DNA of 64,000 bases from Ancylobacter sp. SL191 (GTDB lineage: Bacteria > Pseudomonadota > Alphaproteobacteria > Rhizobiales > Xanthobacteraceae). Every line of letters starts with the position of its first letter. Within the stretch, counting starts at the first letter, position 1. The notes beneath the pieces are model-generated. The model had not been told where the DNA came from. It searched no databases and saw nothing but the letters and a program-made list of their open reading frames with translations. Of this stretch, positions 43,591 to 51,645 are shown one piece after another. The position numbers were made by a program, and so were the translations under genes. The stretch lies in the NCBI RefSeq assembly GCF_026625645.1, contig NZ_CP113056.1, positions 4,315,001-4,379,000 on the forward strand, read 5' to 3'.

Positions 43591-44411
43591 TGCCGCCCGA
43601 CGCCATCGCCCTGGCTTTTCAGCATGCCTGCGCGGCCGAGCTTGCCGCGCTGAAAGCGGGCAATGTTCATCGCTTCAGCCCCGGTCACGGCATGGAAGTG
43701 GGTCATTTCGAGCGTGCGGCCGATGCCGCAGCGCCGTTCATCGCCGCTGCCGGCGAACGGATGGGGGCGCGGATCGAGGGGGCGGTGGCGGCCTCGCTGG
43801 CGGCCACCGGGCTCAACACCAATCTCGGCATCGTCCTGCTGTGCGCGCCGCTTGCCGTGGCGGCCGAACGGGGCGGCCCGCTGCGCGACCGCCTTCACGC
43901 GGCGCTGGCCGAGCTTGATGCGTCCGACGCGCAGGCGACCTTTCGAGCCATCGCGCAGGCCAATCCCGGCGGGCTCGGCCGGCATGAATCGCATGATGTC
44001 GCGGCACCCCCGCGCATCGGCCTGATCCAGGCCATGACGCTGGCGGCAGGGCGCGACCGTATCGCCCGGCAATATGTCAGCGGCTTTACCGATGTGTTCG
44101 AGCGCGGCCTGCCACGCCTCGACAGTCTGGCCCATGCCGAGCCCGAAGCTCGCGCGGAGGCGGTGCATCTCGGCTTTCTCGCCGCCTTCCCGGACAGCCA
44201 TATCGCCCGCAAATTCGGCCCGGAGGTCGCGGAGGCGGTGCGCCGGGAAGCGGCGGAGGTCGCCTTGGTGGTGGACTTCACCGCACCGGCGGCCGAGCGG
44301 CATCCGCCGCTGCTCGCCTTCGACCAGGCGTTGAAGCAGCGCGGCCTCAACCCGGGCACGACTGCCGATCTGACGGTCGCCACCCTGTTCGCGGCGGCGC
44401 TCAGCCCATGA
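43590..44411 (+). CDS. CitG-like triphosphoribosyl-dephospho-CoA synthase family protein
   Basis: This 273-residue protein has a CitG/MdcB fold: AALKAGNVHRFSPGHGMEVGHF, GAVAASLAATGLNTNLGIVLLCAPLA, QANPGGLGRHESHDVA and NPGTTADLTVATLFAAAL. These follow the family's nucleotide-binding pattern. True CitG moves a triphosphoribosyl group from ATP to dephospho-CoA, releasing adenine. No citrate lyase or malonate decarboxylase genes are present, and members in C1 clusters have no proven reaction. Transfer of a ribosyl phosphate in H4MPT assembly is a testable guess. The last 11 bases overlap the convergent HisA-like gene. Confidence 0.83.
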   Translation: MPPDAIALAFQHACAAELAALKAGNVHRFSPGHGMEVGHFERAADAAAPFIAAAGERMGARIEGAVAASLAATGLNTNLGIVLLCAPLAVAAERGGPLRDRLHAALAELDASDAQATFRAIAQANPGGLGRHESHDVAAPPRIGLIQAMTLAAGRDRIARQYVSGFTDVFERGLPRLDSLAHAEPEARAEAVHLGFLAAFPDSHIARKFGPEVAEAVRREAAEVALVVDFTAPAAERHPPLLAFDQALKQRGLNPGTTADLTVATLFAAALSP

Positions 44412-45099
44412 AGCGGGCAATGGCATCGGGTGAAAGTCGCCCGTCATGAAGCGCGCTCGCCAGCAGCACGCCTGCCGCGCCGGCGTCGGCCAGGCGCGCG
44501 AGATCATCGAGATCACGTACCCCGCCGGCCGCATAGACGCGCCGGTTGCCGGCGCGGCGGATGATGTCACCCAGCCGCTCCAGATCCGGCCCCTCGCCGG
44601 CGCCGACGCGCGCGAGCGTCATGACGATCACCGCCTCCGGCCACAGCGCCGCGTCTTCATGGAGCAGCGCCGGCCCGCGCGGTCCTTCCGGGCCGTAATC
44701 GAGCGAGAAGATCGCCCCGCCGACCGCCAGCGCCGCGCTCCCGGTGGCGAAATCGACCATCGCCTCGCTGCCAACCACCGGCCGACCGGGCCCCTGCGCG
44801 GCGCGGCGCGCGACCGCCGGAGGCGCGGCCTCGCCCGCGTCGACCCACATGTCCACATCCGGATGGCTCTCCATCAGCCCGCGCATCGTCGCGTCATGCC
44901 CCTGCTTACCGGCAATGGCGTCGAGATCGGCGATGTAGAGCGTGCGGAACGGCGCAAGAGCGAGGAGCGACGCGGCGACCTCCGCTGGTTCGGCGCTCGC
45001 GCAAAGCGGGGTGGCGATCGGCCGGTACTGGGCGCGCATGCCGCGCCGGGCATGCACGACCACACCTCCCATCAGGTCGAGGACAGGTATAAGTTCCAA
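44401..45099 (-). CDS. HisA/HisF-like TIM-barrel protein of H4MPT gene clusters
   Basis: This 232-residue protein resembles HisA (ProFAR isomerase) but is more divergent than true histidine enzymes. It keeps the two catalytic-type aspartates, Asp8 (IPVLDLMGG) and Asp134 (IFSLDYGPEG), and the phosphate-site segment VYAAGGVRDLDDLARLADAGAAG, so an Amadori-type isomerisation of a phosphorylated ribosyl compound is plausible. It uses a TTG start at 45099, supported by GGAAGGA 8 bases upstream. It is the only minus-strand gene within the mptG-to-folB run, convergent with the CitG-like gene and divergent from the MfnD-like gene. Confidence 0.8.
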   Translation of the reverse strand: MELIPVLDLMGGVVVHARRGMRAQYRPIATPLCASAEPAEVAASLLALAPFRTLYIADLDAIAGKQGHDATMRGLMESHPDVDMWVDAGEAAPPAVARRAAQGPGRPVVGSEAMVDFATGSAALAVGGAIFSLDYGPEGPRGPALLHEDAALWPEAVIVMTLARVGAGEGPDLERLGDIIRRAGNRRVYAAGGVRDLDDLARLADAGAAGVLLASALHDGRLSPDAIARFMG

Positions 45100-45143
45100 G
45101 GTGCGATCCTTCCGGGACGTGTCTATCCGGGCTTGAACGTCTG

Positions 45144-46106
45144 ATGCGGGTCTTCGTCTGCGAAACAGTCTCCGGCGGCGACTATGCCGGCGTCGATCTT
45201 CCCGAAACGCTGATAGCCGAAGGCGCGATGATGCGCGACGCGCTCATCGCCGATCTCGTGGATCTGCCGGGGGTCCATGTCCTCACCACGCACGACGCCC
45301 GCCTGCCCGCCCCGCCGCGCGGGGAGAGCCGAGCCATAAGCGCCCAGGACGACACCCGCGCCATCTGGAGCGACCTGGCGGCGCGTGCCGATTGCTGCTG
45401 GCCGATCGCGCCGGAATGCGAGGGCATCTTGCACACCCTCGTGGAACAGTTGGAGGCCCGCAACGGCCGGGTGATCGCCTGCGATGTCGAGACGTTGCAG
45501 ATCTGCAGCTCCAAGCTGCGGACCGCCACCCATCTTGCCGCCGCAGGAATCGCGGTCGTGCCGAGCTGGTCGCCCAGCACCGTACCGCCGGGCCTTTCCG
45601 GACCGCTGGTCATCAAACCGGATGATGGCGCCGGCGCCATGGACGTGCACGTGTTCCGCCGGCTGCCTCCCGGCCCCTATCCCGCCGGGGTGGTGATCCA
45701 GCCCTTCATCGTCGGTGCGGCAGCGAGCCTGACCCTGCTTTGCCAGTCGGGGCGAACCCAGGTGCTCACCGCCAACCGCCAGCATGTGGTCGAATTCGAT
45801 GGCCAACTGATCTTAAAGGGCCTGACGGTCGGCGCTTTTCCGGTCGATGACAGCCTGCGGGCACTGGCGGATGCCATTGGCGCCGCCCTGCCCGGCCTGC
45901 ACGGGATGCTCGGCATCGACTATATCGCGACGCAGGCCGGGCCCGTCGTCCTCGAGATCAATCCACGGCTGACCACCTCCTATGTCGGCCTTCGACGCGC
46001 ACTCGGCATCAACCCGCTGGCCTTCGTCGCCGAGCTCGTGCAGGACGGGGCGGTGCCGGACATGAGACGTCTTCCCCCCACACTCCCAGTCGAGATCAGC
46101 CTTTGA
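45144..46106 (+). CDS. ATP-grasp tyramine-glutamate ligase-like protein (MfnD-like)
   Basis: This 320-residue ATP-grasp protein starts MRVFVCETVSGGDYAG and has CDVETLQICSSKLRTATHLAAAG, PLVIKPDDGAGAMDVHVF (ATP clamp), VVIQPFIVGAAASLTLL and GMLGIDYIATQAGPVVLEINPRLTTSYVG (metal-binding Glu/Asn). Archaeal MfnD joins glutamate to tyramine in methanofuran synthesis. Bacterial methylofuran contains tyrosine and glutamates, so a matching amide ligase is expected. It sits next to mfnF, and its TGA overlaps the TTG start of mfnF. Confidence 0.82.
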   Translation: MRVFVCETVSGGDYAGVDLPETLIAEGAMMRDALIADLVDLPGVHVLTTHDARLPAPPRGESRAISAQDDTRAIWSDLAARADCCWPIAPECEGILHTLVEQLEARNGRVIACDVETLQICSSKLRTATHLAAAGIAVVPSWSPSTVPPGLSGPLVIKPDDGAGAMDVHVFRRLPPGPYPAGVVIQPFIVGAAASLTLLCQSGRTQVLTANRQHVVEFDGQLILKGLTVGAFPVDDSLRALADAIGAALPGLHGMLGIDYIATQAGPVVLEINPRLTTSYVGLRRALGINPLAFVAELVQDGAVPDMRRLPPTLPVEISL

Positions 46107-47143
46107 CCCGTATTGCCCGCCTTGGTTGGGATGTTGGCGGCGCCCATGTGAAGCTTGCCGCCTTCGGATTCGAGGGAGGCCTGAAGGCCGTGCGCATCGT
46201 GCCCTGCCCGGTGTGGAAGGGCGCCGATCATCTGCGTGAGGCAATCCGCAGCCTGCGCGCCGAATTCGCCGCGGACGTGCCTTCCGCCGTGACCATGACG
46301 GCCGAGGTCGCCGATCTATGGCCGGACCGGCGCAGCGGCGTCATCGGCACGGCGGCGATCCTTATGGAGGAGCTCGGCGGCGCCCCGCTGGCCCTGTTCG
46401 CGGGACCGGAAGGCTTCGTGCCGGCGGAGCAGGCGGTCGCCCATGCCGACAGCATCGGCTCGGCCAACTGGTACGCCACCGCCGCCGTTCTGGCGCATCT
46501 GCTGCCGGGCGGCCTGCTCATCGATATCGGCTCCACCACCGCCGACATCATCCCCTTTTCCTCCGGCCGGGTGACCGCGCGCGGCTTCACCGATGCCGAG
46601 CGCCTCGCCAGCAATGAGCTGATCTATACCGGCGCGGCGCGCACGCCCGTCATGGCGCTCGCCGCCGAAGCCCCCTTGGGCGGGCGCTGGCTGCCGCTCA
46701 TGGCCGAGCATTACGCGACCACGGCAGATATCTACCGCCTCACCGGCGACCTACCGGAAGGGGCGGACCTGCATCCCAGCGCCGATGGCGGGCCGAAGAC
46801 CGAGGACGCCAGCGCGCGCCGTCTGCTGCGCATGGTCGGGCAGGATCTCGCCCCCGGCAGCCTCGCATCGGCGAAGGCGCTGGCGCGGCATCTATCGGAG
46901 GCGCAGGTGCATCGGCTCAGCCGTGCCATCGATTGCGTCGCCTCGGCGCAGGAGAACGGCACTGAGCTGATCGTCGGCGCCGGCGTCGGACGTTTTCTGG
47001 CCGCCCGCCTCGCCGAACGGCGGGATGTGACCTATCTCGACCTTGCCAATGTGCTCACCGACGACGAGAGCCTCGCCGCCGCCGCCGCGGATTGCGCGCC
47101 CGCCGTCGCCGTCGGCCTCCTCGCCGCCGCCCTCACCGCCTGA
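46103..47143 (+). CDS. mfnF: MfnF-type H4MPT-linked C1 pathway protein (hydantoinase/oxoprolinase fold)
   Basis: This 346-residue ASKHA-fold protein begins IARLGWDVGGAHVKLAAFGFEGG (phosphate loop) and contains AVTMTAEVADLWPDRRSGV, SANWYATAAVLAHLLPGGLLIDIGSTTADIIP and ELIVGAGVGRFLA. In archaea this family joins the aminomethylfuran diphosphate to glutamyl-tyramine in methanofuran assembly. It has a TTG start overlapping the stop of the ligase gene (TTGA), with no other suitable start nearby. It precedes folB by 15 bases. Confidence 0.88.
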   Translation: MTRIARLGWDVGGAHVKLAAFGFEGGLKAVRIVPCPVWKGADHLREAIRSLRAEFAADVPSAVTMTAEVADLWPDRRSGVIGTAAILMEELGGAPLALFAGPEGFVPAEQAVAHADSIGSANWYATAAVLAHLLPGGLLIDIGSTTADIIPFSSGRVTARGFTDAERLASNELIYTGAARTPVMALAAEAPLGGRWLPLMAEHYATTADIYRLTGDLPEGADLHPSADGGPKTEDASARRLLRMVGQDLAPGSLASAKALARHLSEAQVHRLSRAIDCVASAQENGTELIVGAGVGRFLAARLAERRDVTYLDLANVLTDDESLAAAAADCAPAVAVGLLAAALTA

Positions 47144-47158
47144 AGCTCAGGAACACCC

Positions 47159-47521
47159 ATGTCCGACCGCATCTTCCTCCGGGGCATCGAACTGCACGCT
47201 CATCATGGGCTGCATGAGGAGGAGGCGCGGCTCGGCCAGCGCTTCATCGTCGACATCGATTGGTGGCTCGACGCGGCGCCCGCCGCAATTGCCGACGATT
47301 ACGGAGCGACGGTCGGCTATGAGAAGGTCTTCGCGCTGGTGCACGAGGTGTCCTCGGGTCATCGCTTCCACATTCTGGAGGCGCTGGCACAGGCGATCTG
47401 CCAGACGGTGCTGGAGCGGTACCCGGCGGTGACAAAAGTGCGGGTCGAGTTGCACAAGCCCTCGGCCCCCATCGCCGGCATCTTCCGCGACGCCGGCGTG
47501 GAGATTACCCGGGCCCGCTGA
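47159..47521 (+). CDS. folB: Dihydroneopterin aldolase
   Basis: This 120-residue FolB-fold enzyme splits dihydroneopterin into 6-hydroxymethyl-dihydropterin and glycolaldehyde, a precursor step shared by folate and methanopterin. Visible motifs are IFLRGIELHAHHGLHEEE (catalytic Glu/His region), the active-site VGYEKVF tyrosine-lysine segment and VRVELHKPSAPI near the end. Located as the last gene of the C1 run, it may be a dedicated copy for H4MPT. It converges on the acyltransferase gene with only 3 bases between stops. Confidence 0.9.
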   Translation: MSDRIFLRGIELHAHHGLHEEEARLGQRFIVDIDWWLDAAPAAIADDYGATVGYEKVFALVHEVSSGHRFHILEALAQAICQTVLERYPAVTKVRVELHKPSAPIAGIFRDAGVEITRAR

Positions 47522-47524
47522 GCG

Positions 47525-48778
47525 TCAGCGGCGGCGCTGGGCGCGCACGGGGACGGTCACGCCGACCACCGAGCGAGAGGGGAACGGGGCATAGCTGCGC
47601 CCGCGCGTCTCGTAATTGCGGGCGACGCGGGCGAAACGGTCACGCCACGGCTCCTCGATCCGCGCATAGGTGAACGACGCCAGCGCGATCACCAGCGCGA
47701 CGAAGCCCGCGAGCAGCACCGTGGTGAGCAGCGGATTGCCGAGATCGTACAGCGTCTTGGCGTGGCCGAGCACATCCACCTGCTGGCGCACCGCGACACC
47801 CGCCACGTCGCCATAAAGCCAGATGCCATAGGCGAGCAGGATCAGCAGCGGCATGTGGATCAGGTAGATCGAGTAGGACCAGCCGCCGAGCGCGCGCAGC
47901 GGGCGGGTGCGCAGCGCCGCCGAGACCAGGCCGCCCTCGCGGGCGAAGACGAGGATCGCCGCGCCGAAGGCGACGGGGGCAAGAACGCTCCACGGCCGCA
48001 CCTCGTCCGGTCCGATGCCGACCAAGGCGATGAACAGGCCCGCGAGCACGACCGCCGTCACCTCCCAGAGCGTCGCCATCGGCAAGGCCCGGTGGCGCAG
48101 CCGCTGGTGGAGATGATAGGTCAGCACCCCACCGAAGAAGCCGGCGATGCAGCGGATGAAGCCGTAGTCCGCAGTGGAGTTCATATAGGTCGGTGCCGCC
48201 AGCAGGATGGCCCCCATCGCCAGCAGCATGACGGCGATCGCCGCCGGCACAAGCCGCGGGGCTCCCGCCAGCAGGGTGACCGCCGCGAACAGGGCGTAAG
48301 TGTAGAACTCCGCCCCGATGCTCCAGGCCGGGCCGTTCCAGGCTACGCCGTGAAAGCCCATGGAGTTGAGCAGCGCCACGTTCAGCAGCAGCGCCCGCAG
48401 GGAGTAGTTGCCGGTGCCGGCTTCGATCATCAGATTGTCGGGATGCCGGCCGTAGAGATTGATGGCCATGACCGCCAGCATGAAGGCGAACAGCACCGCC
48501 AGATGCAGCGGCCAGAGCCGGCCGACACGCCGCAGCAGGAACCCGCCGACATGGCGCCCGCTGCGCAGGCGGTCGCGATAAGCGTGGCAGACCACGAAGC
48601 CCGACAGCACGAAGAAGAAATCGACGAACAGATACGCGTTGGAGATCACGCTCCAATGCAAATAATCCAGTCGGATAATGTAAATGAAATGGTAGATGAT
48701 GACCATGACGGCACAGATACCGCGCCAGGAATCGAGAGCTTCGAACCGTTCGTTCGTCGCCGTCATCTTCATGCTCAT
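47525..48778 (-). CDS. Acyltransferase 3 family membrane protein
   Basis: This 417-residue membrane protein begins (after MSMKMTATNE) with RFEALDSWRGICAVMVIIYHF, which holds the family's conserved Arg and the His of YHF. It has about ten helices and FVLSGFVVCHAYRDRL. Such OafA/NodX-like proteins acetylate surface polysaccharide, lipopolysaccharide or peptidoglycan from the cytoplasmic acyl pool. The ATG at 48778 is preceded by AGAGGAC. The frame extends upstream without a better start. It is divergent from pepN. Confidence 0.85.
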   Translation of the reverse strand: MSMKMTATNERFEALDSWRGICAVMVIIYHFIYIIRLDYLHWSVISNAYLFVDFFFVLSGFVVCHAYRDRLRSGRHVGGFLLRRVGRLWPLHLAVLFAFMLAVMAINLYGRHPDNLMIEAGTGNYSLRALLLNVALLNSMGFHGVAWNGPAWSIGAEFYTYALFAAVTLLAGAPRLVPAAIAVMLLAMGAILLAAPTYMNSTADYGFIRCIAGFFGGVLTYHLHQRLRHRALPMATLWEVTAVVLAGLFIALVGIGPDEVRPWSVLAPVAFGAAILVFAREGGLVSAALRTRPLRALGGWSYSIYLIHMPLLILLAYGIWLYGDVAGVAVRQQVDVLGHAKTLYDLGNPLLTTVLLAGFVALVIALASFTYARIEEPWRDRFARVARNYETRGRSYAPFPSRSVVGVTVPVRAQRRR

Positions 48779-48946
48779 GTGTCCTCTGCAGGCGCAGTCG
48801 TCACCGCACCGGGCCCCCACCCAGCGATCCATTAACCGGGAGGGTTGGATCAGGTTCCCTGATGCATGAAAGGCGACGGCGCGCGGGGGCTTTCAGATCG
48901 CGGCGCAAGGCTCTACTTGTTGGGCACCCCTGTACGGAGCCTTCCC

Positions 48947-51595
48947 ATGTTGCGTGATGCCGAGCCTCAGCCTGTCCGCCTCAGCGACTACCGGCCGCCG
49001 GACTGGCTCGTGGATACCGTGCATCTCGATGTGCGCCTGCACCCCACCGCCACGCGGGTGATTGCACGCCTTGCAATGCGTCCCAACCCGGAGGGGCGCG
49101 CCGGCTCACCCATCGTGCTCGACGGCGACGGGCTGGTGCTGAAGGCGGTCGCACTGGATGGCGAGCCACTGGCCGGCACGTCCTATGCCGCAAGCCCCGA
49201 GTCTCTCACCATTCTGGTCCCGCCGCAGCAGCCGCTCGAACTGACCATCGAGACGCTGATCGACCCCTCCGCCAATACCAAGCTGATGGGCCTCTACCGC
49301 TCGAGCGGCACCTACTGCACGCAATGCGAGGCGGAGGGCTTCCGCCGCATCACCTATTTCCCGGACAGGCCCGACGTTCTCGCCGTCTACACCACACGCA
49401 TCGAGGCGGAGCGCGACGAAGCATCCGTGCTGCTCGGCAATGGCAACCGGGTGGAAGCCGGCGACATCGAGGGCACGAGCCGCCATTATGCCGTCTGGCA
49501 TGATCCCTGGCCGAAGCCCTGCTACCTCTTCGCCCTGGTGGGTGGAAATCTGGAGCGCATCGGCGATCATTTCACCACGGCCACCGGCAAGCAGGTCGAA
49601 CTCGGCATCTATGTCGAGCCGGGCAAGACGGGCCGAGCCGGCTACGCCATGGACGCGCTCAAGCGCTCCATGCGCTGGGACGAGGAGGTCTTTGGCTGCG
49701 AGTACGACCTCGACGTGTTCAACATCGTCGCCGTGGCCGACTTCAACATGGGGGCGATGGAGAACAAGGGTCTCAACGTCTTCAACGACAAATACGTGCT
49801 GGCGACGCCGGAGACGGCGACCGACGCGGACTATGCCAATATCGAGGCGATCATCGCCCACGAATATTTCCACAATTGGACCGGCAACCGCATCACCTGC
49901 CGGGACTGGTTCCAGCTCTGTCTCAAGGAAGGGCTGACCGTCTTCCGCGATCAGGAGTTTTCCTCCGACATGCGCTCGCGGCCAGTGAAGCGCATCGCCG
50001 ATGTGCGCCTGCTGAAAGCCCACCAATTCGCCGAGGATGCCGGCCCGCTGGCCCATCCGGTGCGGCCGAACACCTATCGCGAGATCAACAACTTCTACAC
50101 GGCGACGGTCTATGAGAAGGGCGCCGAGGTCGTGCGGATGCTCAAGACCGTGCTGGGCGTGGAGGGCTTCCGGGCCGGCATGGACCTCTATTTCGACCGC
50201 CATGACGGCGACGCGGCGACGGTGGAGCAATTCCTTGCCTGCTTCGCCGACGCCAATGGTGTCGATCTCGCGCAGTTCGCGCTGTGGTACGCGCAGTCCG
50301 GCACGCCGGAACTTCGGGTGGAATCCTACTGGAACGAGGCGGCGCGCACGCTGCGGCTCGATGTCGAGCAGCGCCTGCGGGCGACATCGGGCCAGCCGAG
50401 CAAGCAGCCCATGGTGATCCCGCTGACGCTCGGCCTCGTCGGCCGTGACGGCACTGACCTCCCACTCAACCTTGATGACGGCTCCAATGCCGAGCGCGGC
50501 GTGCTGCTGGTCACGGCTCCCAAGCAGACCTTCGTGTTCCGCGATCTGCCGCACCGGCCGGTGCCCTCGCTCAATCGCGGCTTCGCGGCGCCCGTCAAGC
50601 TGAGCTCGAACCTGACGACGGACGACCTCGTCTTCCTCGCCGGTCACGACAGCGATCCGTTCAACCGCTTCGACGCGGTGCAGAGCCTCGCGCTGACCCA
50701 TCTCGTCACGGCGACGCGGGCGCTGCGGGATGGCGAGCCGGCCCCCTCGGCGGTGCCGTTGGTCGCGGCGCTCTCGGCCACGCTGGCAGACGACGCGCTC
50801 GACCCGGCTTTCGTCGCCCAGACGCTGGCCCTGCCGTCGGAGACCGATGTCGCTCGCGAGATCGGCCGGGACGTCGACCCCGACGCCATCCACCAGACCC
50901 GCCAATGGCTGCGCCGCTCGCTCGGCGAGGCTCTGCGCAGCTCCCTGGAAGCCGCGTATGCGCGCGTCTCGCCCACAGGTGACTATTCACCCGATGCGGC
51001 CTCGGCAGGCCGGCGCGCCCTGCGCAACACCGCGCTAGACCTGCTCGCCGCCGCCGGCGGGCCGGCTGACATCGCGCGGGCCTTGGCGCATTTCGAGACC
51101 GCCGACAACATGACGGACCGCCTCGCGGCGCTCACCGTGCTCGCCCACAACGCGCCGGACGAGCGAGAGGCGGTCCTCGCCGCCTTCTATGAGCGCTACC
51201 GCGACGACCCGCTGGTCATCGACAAATGGTTCGCGCTGCAGGCGCAGATTGCCGAAGTGGGCACACTGGCGCGGGTGCGCGAACTCAGCGCCCACCCGGC
51301 CTTCGCCATGACCAACCCGAACCGGGTGCGCTCGCTCATCGGCTCTTTCGCGAGCGCCAACCCGACGCAGTTCAACCGACCGGATGGCGCCGGCTATGAG
51401 TTCGTGGTGGAAACGGTGCTCAGCCTCGACAGCCGTAACCCGCAGGTCGCGGCGCGGCTGCTCGCCGCCTTCAAGAGCTGGCGAGCGCTCGAAGCCGTCC
51501 GCGCCGGTCGCGCGCAGAGTGCGCTGCGCCGCGTCTCCGACACGCCGGGCCTGTCGCCGGATGTGTCGGACATCGCCTCCCGCGCGCTCGACTGA
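48947..51595 (+). CDS. pepN: Aminopeptidase N
   Basis: This 882-residue M1-family zinc aminopeptidase removes N-terminal residues from peptides in the cytoplasm. It has the exopeptidase motif GAMENKGLN, the zinc site HEYFH (His305, Glu306, His309) within AHEYFHNWTGNR, and the third ligand Glu328 in LKEGLTVF. DUF3458-type domains follow to the C-terminus, and length and order match E. coli PepN (about 870). The ATG at 48947 (MLRDAEPQPVRLSDY) fits the family N-terminus; a longer frame begins at 48866. Confidence 0.94.
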   Translation: MLRDAEPQPVRLSDYRPPDWLVDTVHLDVRLHPTATRVIARLAMRPNPEGRAGSPIVLDGDGLVLKAVALDGEPLAGTSYAASPESLTILVPPQQPLELTIETLIDPSANTKLMGLYRSSGTYCTQCEAEGFRRITYFPDRPDVLAVYTTRIEAERDEASVLLGNGNRVEAGDIEGTSRHYAVWHDPWPKPCYLFALVGGNLERIGDHFTTATGKQVELGIYVEPGKTGRAGYAMDALKRSMRWDEEVFGCEYDLDVFNIVAVADFNMGAMENKGLNVFNDKYVLATPETATDADYANIEAIIAHEYFHNWTGNRITCRDWFQLCLKEGLTVFRDQEFSSDMRSRPVKRIADVRLLKAHQFAEDAGPLAHPVRPNTYREINNFYTATVYEKGAEVVRMLKTVLGVEGFRAGMDLYFDRHDGDAATVEQFLACFADANGVDLAQFALWYAQSGTPELRVESYWNEAARTLRLDVEQRLRATSGQPSKQPMVIPLTLGLVGRDGTDLPLNLDDGSNAERGVLLVTAPKQTFVFRDLPHRPVPSLNRGFAAPVKLSSNLTTDDLVFLAGHDSDPFNRFDAVQSLALTHLVTATRALRDGEPAPSAVPLVAALSATLADDALDPAFVAQTLALPSETDVAREIGRDVDPDAIHQTRQWLRRSLGEALRSSLEAAYARVSPTGDYSPDAASAGRRALRNTALDLLAAAGGPADIARALAHFETADNMTDRLAALTVLAHNAPDEREAVLAAFYERYRDDPLVIDKWFALQAQIAEVGTLARVRELSAHPAFAMTNPNRVRSLIGSFASANPTQFNRPDGAGYEFVVETVLSLDSRNPQVAARLLAAFKSWRALEAVRAGRAQSALRRVSDTPGLSPDVSDIASRALD

Positions 51596-51645
51596 GCGCG
51601 GGGCGCCGATCGGTGGCCCGACCTCTACGCGGCCGGGCCGGCCGC

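Noticed and set aside
44401..45099. True histidine-pathway hisA
   Set aside because: No other his genes are adjacent, the sequence is divergent and the location is inside an H4MPT cluster; a specialised paralogue is more likely.
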